Source of the DNA: Candidatus Aegiribacteria sp.
GTDB taxonomy: Bacteria; Fermentibacterota; Fermentibacteria; Fermentibacterales; JCC-6
Assembly (NCBI GenBank): GCA_013138965.1
Contig: WTBT01000020.1
Span: 1 to 32,740, forward strand
Direction of reading: 5' to 3'
Length of the DNA: 32,740 bases
Shown here: positions 16,370-23,700 of the stretch, one piece after another
Position numbering within the stretch: the stretch's first letter is position 1
How the letters are laid out: every line of letters begins with the position of its first letter
The notes under the pieces: model-generated
The model's database searches: none
What the model saw: the letters and a program-made list of their open reading frames with translations, nothing else
What the model was told of the DNA's origin: nothing
Translations under genes and position numbers: made by a program

Positions 16370-17754
16370 TGAGAATTAAATTCGGAACCTCCGGCTGGCG
16401 GGGTATAATAGCGCGGGAGTTTACCTGGGACAGGGTTGACCGCGTAGCTGACGCAATCGGACTGCTGCTGCGGAGGGAAGGGCGAAACAGCATTGTAATC
16501 GGCGGCGATTGCAGGTTTCTATCTCCCGAACTCGCTGAGTCTACCGCCGACCGGATGGCCGGATACGGATTCGAAGTCTTGCTTTCCCCGGGACCATGTC
16601 CTACACCTGTTCTCTCTCATGCCTGCAGAAAGGGCGGTCACGGCGGTGTTATCAATTTCACGGCAAGCCATAACCCTCCGCTTTACAACGGGATAAAATT
16701 CAGTCCATGGCATGGCGGTCCAGCCGGCAGCGATTTAACAGCCTCGATTGAAAAGATAATTGAAGAAGAAGGAAAACCTGAAAGAGGTTCCGGTTCAGTC
16801 GTATCTAAGGATCTGAGAAGTGATTATTCAAGGGATATTCAGAAGTATCTTAACCCTGACGCATTCATGAACAGCGGCCTGAAAGTTGTATATGATGCAT
16901 TTTCCGGAGCAGGATCAGGCCTTCTTGACCGTATTCTGGTGGAGCTTGGTGCTTCAGTTCGTGTATTGAACGGAGCGAGAGACCCTCTGTTTGCCGGCAG
17001 ACAGCATCCCGAACCCGGGGAAAGTGGTACCGCTGATCTGGCAATTCAGGTTGTTTCCAGCGGAGCCTCCCTGGGGGTGGCCACCGACGGCGATGCCGAT
17101 CGATTCGGGATAATCGACGAAAATGGTAAATTCGTTTCACCCCATGATTTTCTTCCCCTGCTTCTGAATTATCTTGTAGAAGTTAAAGGTTATACCGGAG
17201 TTGCCGTCAGATCGGTAACCACCAGCAGCCTCATTGACAGAATCGCCCGGGACCACGGTCTTAAAACCGTAGTAACTCCTGTAGGGTTCAAATATCTGGG
17301 AGCGGAGATGCTTTGCGGGAATGTGATTCTTGCCGGTGAAGAAAGCGGCGGCCTGTCGATTACGGATCATATTCCTGAAAAGGACGGGATCCTGGCATGC
17401 CTCCTCGCGGCGGAAATGGTATGTGCCGGGGGCAAAGGACTTGCCGCGCAGCTTGATGATCTCTGGCAGAAGTATGGCAGGATTCATGTATCGCGGGTTG
17501 ATCTTCGCCTTGATGGCTCTCTCCGGGATTACATTACGAAGAACTATTTCGAATCTGATCCATCGGAGATAGCCGGGCTGTCTGTTGATTCCATTGACCG
17601 GACGGATGGTGTAAGGATGATACTCGAAAGCGGTGACTGGATACTCATAAGGTTGTCCGGTACGGAACCGCTGGCCAGGATATACGTTCAGTCCGATTCC
17701 GCTGAGAAAACAGACGGTATTCTTGAAAAAATAACTGCAGGATTCCATCCATGA
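16369..17754 (+). CDS. Phosphoglucomutase/phosphomannomutase family protein
   Basis: This 461-residue protein has all four active-site loops of the alpha-D-phosphohexomutase family. They are the phosphoserine loop NFTASHNPPLYNG (Ser100), the metal loop DGDADR (240-245), the sugar loop GEESGG (323-328) and the C-terminal phosphate loop RLSGTEPLARIYV. It interconverts hexose 1- and 6-phosphates; glucose, mannose or glucosamine substrates cannot be told apart. The ATG overlaps the last base of the ctpA stop (TAATG), and GGGGAG lies just before it, so the two are translationally coupled. It may supply sugar phosphates for glycan synthesis, and it shares glucose-6-phosphate with Ino1. Confidence 0.93.
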   Translation: MRIKFGTSGWRGIIAREFTWDRVDRVADAIGLLLRREGRNSIVIGGDCRFLSPELAESTADRMAGYGFEVLLSPGPCPTPVLSHACRKGGHGGVINFTASHNPPLYNGIKFSPWHGGPAGSDLTASIEKIIEEEGKPERGSGSVVSKDLRSDYSRDIQKYLNPDAFMNSGLKVVYDAFSGAGSGLLDRILVELGASVRVLNGARDPLFAGRQHPEPGESGTADLAIQVVSSGASLGVATDGDADRFGIIDENGKFVSPHDFLPLLLNYLVEVKGYTGVAVRSVTTSSLIDRIARDHGLKTVVTPVGFKYLGAEMLCGNVILAGEESGGLSITDHIPEKDGILACLLAAEMVCAGGKGLAAQLDDLWQKYGRIHVSRVDLRLDGSLRDYITKNYFESDPSEIAGLSVDSIDRTDGVRMILESGDWILIRLSGTEPLARIYVQSDSAEKTDGILEKITAGFHP

Positions 17755-17764
17755 AAGATTCTGA

Positions 17765-18193
17765 ATGAAACTCGATGCCGTTAAGCTGATAATTGATCTT
17801 AAGAGTCTTTCCCGGGGTATAAACAGGGGAGTATTCACCATACCCCTTGAGAAGGTTGAATGGAATATTGAGGGTGTAGAGCCGTTCGATAGTCAGGGTA
17901 CCCTGGAGCTTGTGGTTGATTATCGAGACGACGCTGTCCTGTGCAGCGGCAGGCTTGACGCTCATTTTCGCACGCCCTGCGCGAGATGCCTTGAGCCGAC
18001 ACGCTTCAGTATCACTGAGGATATCTACCGGGAATACGCCTGGAGTCCCGACCCTGCGTCCGGTGAACAGAGAGAGGTCATATCTCAATCCGGCGAGCTG
18101 GACATATTCGATGCACTCCGGGAAGCAGTCTTACTCTCAATCCCCGGTAAACCGCTTTGCTCTCCTGACTGTGCCGGAATATGTTATGATTGA
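17765..18193 (+). CDS. DUF177/YceD family protein, shortened C terminus
   Basis: The 142-residue protein has the DUF177 pattern: an N-terminal LIIDLKSLSRG region, then CSGRLDAHFRTPCARCLEPTRF with the CxxC pair, then REAVLLSIPGKPLCSPDCAGIC. The family lies next to rpmF in many bacteria, as here, and is linked to 23S rRNA maturation. Normally the sequence runs on after CxGLC to a second CxxC-type pair and an LN motif. Here TGA comes only two residues after GIC, so the last roughly 15-25 residues are missing. The ribosome site is weak; the start is 10 nt after the mutase stop. Confidence 0.85.
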   Translation: MKLDAVKLIIDLKSLSRGINRGVFTIPLEKVEWNIEGVEPFDSQGTLELVVDYRDDAVLCSGRLDAHFRTPCARCLEPTRFSITEDIYREYAWSPDPASGEQREVISQSGELDIFDALREAVLLSIPGKPLCSPDCAGICYD

Positions 18194-18279
18194 GTATATT
18201 CCCGGGAGTCTGTCCGAGAATAGACATTGAGTAGAAAATTCTCTCAATTGAGATGGAATGTTTACAGATTTGAGAAGAA

Positions 18280-18319
18280 TATGTGGATATTATAGCCAGT
18301 TGTGTGGATTTTATGCCAA
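18280..18319 (+). repeat. Imperfect tandem repeat upstream of rpmF
   Basis: TATGTGGATATTATAGCCA (18280-18298) and TGTGTGGATTTTATGCCA (18301-18318) are adjacent and nearly the same, with one base deleted. Two similarly oriented sites in a promoter region suggest protein binding, but duplication by slippage is possible. Confidence 0.4.
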
Positions 18320-18330
18320 TGTTCTATTTT
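18301..18330 (+). promoter_or_regulatory. Weak candidate promoter for the rpmF-fab cluster
   Basis: The gap 18194-18412 is AT-rich and is the only sizeable break before the rpmF-plsX-fab genes, so a promoter is expected. TTGTGT near 18300 and TCTATT near 18323 are 17 nt apart. Both hexamers are poor matches. Confidence 0.25.
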
Positions 18331-18371
18331 AGACAAGCTCCTGGATAGCATTCTGTATTGAATTAAAGAGA

Positions 18372-18393
18372 TAATGTCATTAAGGTGACATTA
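18372..18393. promoter_or_regulatory. Palindromic operator-like site before rpmF
   Basis: TAATGTCA (18372-18379) and TGACATTA (18386-18393) form a perfect 8-bp inverted repeat with a 6-nt spacer. The TGTCA-N6-TGACA geometry is like that of sites bound by CRP/FNR-type regulators. In RNA it could instead form a hairpin close to the rpmF ribosome site (AAGGA about 12 nt later). It sits upstream of the rpmF-plsX-fab genes and is well placed to control them. Confidence 0.5.
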
Positions 18394-18412
18394 GAGGAAA
18401 TGAGAAGGAATT

Positions 18413-18595
18413 ATGCCTGTACCCAAAAGAAGACACTCATCTACAAGAAGAGACAAACGTAGAGCAAACGATGCGCTGAAAGAAAAATCCACCAGCAATT
18501 GTCCCCAGTGCGGTGAACCGAGGATACCGCACCGGGTATGCAGGCACTGCGGCTTCTACGATGGCAGACAGGTCATCGCACCGGAAGAGGGGTAA
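18413..18595 (+). CDS. rpmF: 50S ribosomal protein L32
   Basis: The 60-residue protein begins MPVPKRRHSSTRRDKRRAND, the standard L32 N terminus, and has a zinc ribbon with CPQC and CRHC pairs. It is a structural protein of the large ribosomal subunit. AAGGA lies about 5 nt before ATG 18413. It follows the DUF177 gene and precedes plsX, the classic YceD-rpmF-plsX-fab order, which links ribosome and lipid synthesis. Confidence 0.97.
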   Translation: MPVPKRRHSSTRRDKRRANDALKEKSTSNCPQCGEPRIPHRVCRHCGFYDGRQVIAPEEG

Positions 18596-18625
18596 TCATT
18601 CTGAATTCCATCCTATCCGAACGGA

Positions 18626-19663
18626 ATGGTTCCTCAGTTGCCTGAGCCGCTCAATATTGCCGTGGACGCCATGGGGGGGGATAACGGACCTTCGGTGATA
18701 GTCCATGGGGTGGTCAGGTTTTTCAGTGACTGTAGCAGATCAACCACAGAAGATGTGGCTATCAGGCTGGTCGGTGACAGAGATATCCTTTCAAGGCTTC
18801 TTTCCCGAAGCAAAGGGGCCAAATTGCCCATAACCATACAACACGCTTCCCAGGTGATTACCATGGACGACCATCCCGCTGAAGCTCTCAAGAGCAAACC
18901 TGACAGCTCCATGCTTGTCATGGCGGGGCTTCAGAAGAAAGGTCTCGTACAGGCCATGGTAAGTCCCGGGAATACCGGAGCCATGATGGCTGCCAGCCTC
19001 TTTGCCCTCGGAAGAATAGAAGGTGTTCCCAGGCCGGCAATAGCTGCAACCATCCCAACTCAGGACAATCCCATCGTAGTGCTGGATGTAGGAGCCAATA
19101 TCGGGTGTAACGCAAAACAGCTGCTTCAGTTTGCCCTTATGGGAGAGGCTTATTCGAAGTGTGTCTTCGGTATAGATAACCCCAGGATATCACTCCTGAA
19201 CGTAGGTCATGAAAGAACCAAGGGACCTTCAGTGATTCAGGAAGTTTACGGGATGCTGGAAGATTCCAGATTGAACTTCCTCGGGAACATAGAGGGGGAC
19301 GGTATACTTAAAGGAGAAGCCGATGTTATTGTCTGCGATGGATTTACTGGTAACATACTTCTTAAGACCTTTGAATCAATAGCCGATCTTGTGGGTGGGT
19401 CACTCTATCTGGAGATGAAACGGCACTGGACTTCCAGAGCCGGATACCTGCTGATGAGGCATTCCTTCTCAAAGCTCTGGGAAAGGCTGGATTCGGCCGA
19501 GTACGGAGGGGCTCCGTTGCTCGGTCTGAACGGAGTTTCCATAGTAGCTCACGGCAGCAGTACCGCGAAAGCGATAAAAAACGCCATCGTTGCCGCACGC
19601 GATTTTTATCGAAGCGGGGTAAGCGACAGGATCCGGCAGGAGATCGGTCGTACGATAACTTGA
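18626..19663 (+). CDS. plsX: Phosphate acyltransferase PlsX
   Basis: This 345-residue protein has the PlsX hallmarks IAVDAMGGDNGPSVIV at its start, MDDHPAEALKSKPDSSM, SPGNTGAMMA, ALDVGAN-type VVLDVGANIGC and DVIVCDGFTGNILLKT. PlsX converts acyl-ACP and phosphate to acyl-phosphate, the substrate for PlsY in phospholipid synthesis. ATG 18626 is the first suitable start, 31 nt after rpmF; the ribosome site (ACGGA directly before) is weak, so coupling with upstream translation is possible. It leads the fab genes. Confidence 0.96.
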   Translation: MVPQLPEPLNIAVDAMGGDNGPSVIVHGVVRFFSDCSRSTTEDVAIRLVGDRDILSRLLSRSKGAKLPITIQHASQVITMDDHPAEALKSKPDSSMLVMAGLQKKGLVQAMVSPGNTGAMMAASLFALGRIEGVPRPAIAATIPTQDNPIVVLDVGANIGCNAKQLLQFALMGEAYSKCVFGIDNPRISLLNVGHERTKGPSVIQEVYGMLEDSRLNFLGNIEGDGILKGEADVIVCDGFTGNILLKTFESIADLVGGSLYLEMKRHWTSRAGYLLMRHSFSKLWERLDSAEYGGAPLLGLNGVSIVAHGSSTAKAIKNAIVAARDFYRSGVSDRIRQEIGRTIT

Positions 19664-19676
19664 GATTGGAGAAACG

Positions 19677-20660
19677 GTGAGCAGGAACGCTTATATTGTT
19701 GGAACAGGGCTTAATGTCCCAGATGGTGTAATTACAAATGCCGATCTTGAGAAAATAATCGACACTTCAGATGAGTGGATTACCAAAATGACAGGCATAA
19801 AGGAACGCCGGAAAACCGATGATTCCACAGCCACCTCCGACCTGGTGATCGTGGCCGTTGAAAATGCCATGAAGATGGCCGGATGGAAGCCGCAGGATGT
19901 TCAGGCCATTATTGTGGGAACTGTCACGCCCGATTACTATTTCCCTTCAACTGCAGCACTGGTGGCTGACAGACTCGGGATGGGAAAGATTCCTGCATAC
20001 GATTTTGAAGCGGGGTGTACCGCTTTTATTTACGGACTTGTACAGGCAAAGGCATTCATTGAGTCCGGAATGATGGACAGGCTTATAGTGGTGGGCTCCG
20101 ACTGTCTGACCAAGATCACCAACTGGACCGACAGATCAAGCTGCATCCTTTTTGGTGACGGAGCAGGAGCGGTTGCCGTATCATCGGAGGGACCCGGCGG
20201 GAGGCTGGGAGGGTATCACTGGGGAAGTGATGGCTCCCTGGGCGAACACCTGCGGCAACCCGCGGGAGGAACGAGAAAGCCGGCTACGCACGAAACCGTC
20301 GATAAGAATGAGCATACGATTCATATGAACGGCGCGAGGATTTTCAAGCACGCAGTAAGAGCCATGCATGATTCATGTATGGAAGCCCTTAAAATGGATG
20401 GAACGGAGAAGAAGGATGTTAACCTTCTTGTATCCCACCAGGCGAACCTGAGAATAATCGACGCAACCGCCAGGGCACTTGAACTTAAGCCTGAACAGGT
20501 TTATATAAATATCCAGAAATATGGCAATACATCTGCGGCTTCCATTCCCATGGCCCTTGATGAGGCTGTGAGGGATAACACGATAAAGGAATCAAGTATA
20601 GTGGTTCTCGCCGCATTCGGTGCCGGGCTTACATGGGGCGGAATGATACTGCATTGGTAG
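19677..20660 (+). CDS. fabH: 3-oxoacyl-ACP synthase III (FabH)
   Basis: The 327-residue thiolase-fold protein has the Cys-His-Asn triad of FabH: Cys114 in DFEAGCTAFIYGL, His254 in VSHQANLRIID and Asn284 in YGNTSAASIP. The start region IVGTGLNVPDGVITN and GTVTPDYYFPSTAALVADRLG also fit. It condenses acetyl-CoA (or another primer) with malonyl-ACP to start fatty-acid elongation. The GTG start at 19677 has GGAGAA about 5 nt upstream and lies 13 nt after plsX. No fabD follows; fabG comes next. Confidence 0.96.
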   Translation: MSRNAYIVGTGLNVPDGVITNADLEKIIDTSDEWITKMTGIKERRKTDDSTATSDLVIVAVENAMKMAGWKPQDVQAIIVGTVTPDYYFPSTAALVADRLGMGKIPAYDFEAGCTAFIYGLVQAKAFIESGMMDRLIVVGSDCLTKITNWTDRSSCILFGDGAGAVAVSSEGPGGRLGGYHWGSDGSLGEHLRQPAGGTRKPATHETVDKNEHTIHMNGARIFKHAVRAMHDSCMEALKMDGTEKKDVNLLVSHQANLRIIDATARALELKPEQVYINIQKYGNTSAASIPMALDEAVRDNTIKESSIVVLAAFGAGLTWGGMILHW

Positions 20661-20682
20661 GAACAAGTAGGGGGGGGTAGTG

Positions 20683-21405
20683 ATGAAGAAACTTGTTGTG
20701 GTGACCGGTGCCGCAAGGGGTATCGGGTATGCGATCTCTGAAAAGCTTGTGAGATCAGGATGGTCAGTTGCCGGCTGCGATATTCTGAAGGATGATCTCA
20801 TGACGGCATCCGATAAACTTGGAGACTCTTTCAGCCCCTGGGTTCTTGATATTACCGATGAGAATGCGGTGCGGGAAACCACCGGCAGGATCGAGAAGGA
20901 ACTGGGGCCGGTATTCGGGCTTGTGAACAATGCGGGCGTTACACGTGATAGCCTTATTATGCGAATGGAAAAAAATGACTGGGACTTTGTCCTCAATGTT
21001 AATCTCACCGGCGCTTTCCTCATGTGCAGGGCTTTCTCCCGTGGCATGCTCCGGCAGAAAGAAGGATCCATTGTCAATATTTCTTCCGTTGTAGCTCTGC
21101 TGGGAGCGCCCGGACAGGTCAATTACGTATCAACGAAAGCCGGCCTTCTGGGCCTGACACGGGCCCTTTCTCGGGAGTTTGCCGCTAGAAATATCCGTGT
21201 TAACGCCGTAACTCCTGGATTTATCGAGACGGAAATGACCAGGGAACTTTCCGAAAAAATCAGGGAAGATTATGCAGACAGGGTTCCGATGAAGAGGATG
21301 GGTCAGTCTGAAAACATCGCGGATGCGGTACATTTTCTACTTGATGATGTTTCTTCTTATATTACCGGGGTAGTACTTCCGGTAGATGGTGGATTGACAA
21401 CGTGA
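20683..21405 (+). CDS. fabG: 3-oxoacyl-ACP reductase FabG
   Basis: The 240-residue short-chain dehydrogenase has the NADPH motif TGAARGIG, the NNAG strand, and the catalytic Ser135, Tyr148 and Lys152 (NISSVVAL, NYVSTKAG) with the spacing typical of FabG. The C terminus SYITGVVLPVDGGLTT is also typical. It reduces 3-oxoacyl-ACP in each elongation round. GTG 20680 and ATG 20683 are adjacent possible starts. A run of seven or eight Gs precedes them and may serve as the ribosome site. It lies between fabH and acpP, its usual place. Confidence 0.95.
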   Translation: MKKLVVVTGAARGIGYAISEKLVRSGWSVAGCDILKDDLMTASDKLGDSFSPWVLDITDENAVRETTGRIEKELGPVFGLVNNAGVTRDSLIMRMEKNDWDFVLNVNLTGAFLMCRAFSRGMLRQKEGSIVNISSVVALLGAPGQVNYVSTKAGLLGLTRALSREFAARNIRVNAVTPGFIETEMTRELSEKIREDYADRVPMKRMGQSENIADAVHFLLDDVSSYITGVVLPVDGGLTT

Positions 21406-21420
21406 GAAAGGAATGCGAAT

Positions 21421-21660
21421 ATGTCGCTTGAAAGCCGTGTAGCTGAGATTATAATTGACAAGCTGGGAGTAAAACCCGAGCAGGTAACAATTGAAGCCCA
21501 GTTTGATACAGATCTTGGAGCTGACTCCATTGATCAGTACGAACTCATCATGGGCTTTGAAGATGCCTTCGGCCTTCGAATTGATGAAGATGAAGCAACA
21601 AAACTTACCACGGTTGGGAAAGTGATCGAGTATCTGAAGACAAAAAACCTCGATCAGTAA
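21421..21660 (+). CDS. acpP: Acyl carrier protein
   Basis: The 79-residue acidic protein is an ACP: four-helix pattern, conserved DTDLGADS with the phosphopantetheine site Ser36, and FEDAFGLRIDEDEATKLTTVGKVIEYL. After the serine the sequence is IDQYEL instead of the very common LDTVEL, an unusual but conservative variation in the recognition helix. It carries growing acyl chains for the Fab enzymes on both sides. AAGGAA lies about 7 nt before ATG 21421. A strong hairpin follows the gene. Confidence 0.96.
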   Translation: MSLESRVAEIIIDKLGVKPEQVTIEAQFDTDLGADSIDQYELIMGFEDAFGLRIDEDEATKLTTVGKVIEYLKTKNLDQ

Positions 21661-21690
21661 CTGTTGAATCTAGTAAATGGAACGCAGGAA

Positions 21691-21718
21691 CGCACCGCAG
21701 TCAGTATACTGCGGTGCG
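21691..21718 (+). terminator. Strong hairpin between acpP and fabF
   Basis: CGCACCGCAGT (21691-21701) and ACTGCGGTGCG (21708-21718) form a perfect 11-bp stem with a 6-nt loop. No T-run follows, so it may be a partial terminator or an mRNA-stabilising structure that sets acpP above fabF. Confidence 0.5.
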
Positions 21719-21766
21719 GTGTTGTAAGATGGATTGTGAATTGTTTAAGAACAGAGGACTGAATCT

Positions 21767-23011
21767 ATGGAAAAGCGTGTTGTAATTACTGGAACCGGCG
21801 TTATCGGGCCTGTTGGAAAAACGGCTTCCGAAAACTGGAAGAACGCTTTGTCCGGCAGATCCGGAATCCGGAGAATGACCATTATTGATCCTGAGAATTT
21901 CACCAGTCAGATAGCCGGAGAGGTGAAGGATTTCGATCCCCTGGATTATCTGGACAGGAAAGTGGCTAAAAGAACTGACAGGTACACGCAGTTCGCCATG
22001 ATAGCAGCCCGGGAAGCCTACGCTGAGTCCGGCATCGAAAACAGTATTGATCCGGAAAGACTCGGTGTTATCATAGGATCGGGCATCGGTGGTATAACAA
22101 CCCTCGAGCGCGAGCATAAAGTCGCCCTTGAACGAGGTGTCAGCAGGATCAATCCTTTCTTCTGCCCCATGATGATAAGCAATATCGCCGCCGGAAGAGT
22201 GGGAATTGATGTTGGAGCAAAGGGTCTGAATTTTTCAACTGTAACCGCCTGTGCAAGCAGCGGTCACGCAATCGCGATAGCAGTGGATATGATCAAGCTG
22301 GGAAGGGTGGATGCCATTCTCGCGGGGGGGGCTGAAGCCCCGCTTACCCTTACCGGCATTGGAGGATTCTGCCAGCTCAAGGCACTTTCCACAAGAAACG
22401 ATGATCCTGAAACCGCTTCCCGTCCTTTTGACCGTGACCGTGACGGTTTTGTTCTATCCGAGGGCGGCGCTGTTGTAATGTTGGAAGAACTGGACCGTGC
22501 CGTAAAACGCGGCGCGAAGATAATCGCTGAAGTTGCAGGCTCGGGAATGACCTGTGACGCGTTTCATATAACAGCGCCTGCTGAAAACGGGGAAGGTTCA
22601 GCAAGAGCAATGAAACTTGCCATGCAGGACGCCGGGATTAAGCCGGAAGATGTTGACTATATTAACGCCCACGGAACCTCCACACTTCTGAACGACATTA
22701 ACGAGACAAAAGCCATAAAAACAGCGCTGGGCGAAGAGAACGCCATGAAAACCCCCGTTTCCTCCACCAAGTCAGTTACCGGGCACATGCTGGGAGCCGC
22801 CGGCGCTGTAGAGGTGATATTCACTGCATTCGCGCTGAGGGACGGCATTCTGCCTCCCACCGCCACTCTGCAGAACCCTGATGAAGGCTGTGATCTCGAT
22901 TATATACCTGGAAAAGCAAGGAAAGCTGATATCATGTATGCCCTTACCAATTCACTTGGTTTCGGCGGGCATAATGTAACGATTGCCCTGAAGAAGTACT
23001 CAGGAAAGTAA
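21767..23011 (+). CDS. fabF: 3-oxoacyl-ACP synthase II (FabF)
   Basis: The 414-residue enzyme has the Cys-His-His triad: Cys162 in TACASSGHAIAIA, His302 in NAHGTSTLLNDINET and His340 in KSVTGHMLGAAGAVE (Lys335 also kept), then NSLGFGGHNVTI. It condenses acyl-ACP with malonyl-ACP in chain elongation. A GAGGA ribosome site lies about 8 nt before ATG 21767. It starts 106 nt after acpP with a hairpin between, and ends 4 nt before rnc. Confidence 0.97.
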   Translation: MEKRVVITGTGVIGPVGKTASENWKNALSGRSGIRRMTIIDPENFTSQIAGEVKDFDPLDYLDRKVAKRTDRYTQFAMIAAREAYAESGIENSIDPERLGVIIGSGIGGITTLEREHKVALERGVSRINPFFCPMMISNIAAGRVGIDVGAKGLNFSTVTACASSGHAIAIAVDMIKLGRVDAILAGGAEAPLTLTGIGGFCQLKALSTRNDDPETASRPFDRDRDGFVLSEGGAVVMLEELDRAVKRGAKIIAEVAGSGMTCDAFHITAPAENGEGSARAMKLAMQDAGIKPEDVDYINAHGTSTLLNDINETKAIKTALGEENAMKTPVSSTKSVTGHMLGAAGAVEVIFTAFALRDGILPPTATLQNPDEGCDLDYIPGKARKADIMYALTNSLGFGGHNVTIALKKYSGK

Positions 23012-23015
23012 TCTT

Positions 23016-23699
23016 ATGACCGGTGATCCGGTGTCTGAAGCCGAGGAGATTCTGAAATACCGCTTCAGAGACCGCAGGCTTCTGGTAAAGGCGCTCACTC
23101 ACAGTTCCGTCACAAATTCAAACTGTCCCGGAAACGATTATGAAAGACTGGAGTTTCTGGGTGATGCAGTACTGGAACTTGTAACAAGGGAGTATCTCCT
23201 GGTAGAATATCCGGACGCATCGGAAGGAGATCTGACCAGGAGGAAGATAAGGATCGTTCAGAAAAGTAATCTGTCAAAGCACGGCAGAAGGCTGGGGCTT
23301 GACGGTCTGACTCATGTAGGCAGGAGTTTTGTGAGTTCCGGCGGTGCGCTTGAATCCATGGCAGCTGATGTTGTTGAATCCCTGATCGGCGCCATATACA
23401 TTGACTCAGGACTTCAGCCGGCCAGGGAATTCATTACAAGAGAGATTCTGAAGCAGTCAGATGATTCAGGCCCACTGTCAGATGCCCGCAGTGAGCTTCA
23501 GGAATACTGTCAGGCGAAAGGGTTTAAGCTTCCTGAATACTCCTTGACCGAGCGGAGTGGCCCTGATCATAATCCTGTTTTCACAATTACAGTCAGAATT
23601 GAGGGAAAATATGCGGGGAGGGGAACCGGAACTACCCGCAGGGCAGCTCGCGAAAAGGCTGCTGAGGGGGCATTGAAAAAACTTGAGAGGATGGTTTAG
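23016..23699 (+). CDS. rnc: Ribonuclease III
   Basis: The 227-residue protein has the RNase III signature ERLEFLGDAVL (Glu43 to Leu53, including metal-binding Asp50), the second acidic motif DVVESLIGAIYID, and a C-terminal double-stranded RNA-binding domain (from SELQEYCQAKGFKLPEY to RRAAREKAAEGALKKL). It cleaves double-stranded RNA in rRNA and mRNA processing. The ATG at 23016 follows the fabF stop by 4 nt with AGGAAAG upstream inside fabF. An rnc gene next to acpP-fabF is common in many bacteria. Confidence 0.97.
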   Translation: MTGDPVSEAEEILKYRFRDRRLLVKALTHSSVTNSNCPGNDYERLEFLGDAVLELVTREYLLVEYPDASEGDLTRRKIRIVQKSNLSKHGRRLGLDGLTHVGRSFVSSGGALESMAADVVESLIGAIYIDSGLQPAREFITREILKQSDDSGPLSDARSELQEYCQAKGFKLPEYSLTERSGPDHNPVFTITVRIEGKYAGRGTGTTRRAAREKAAEGALKKLERMV

Positions 23700-23700
23700 A

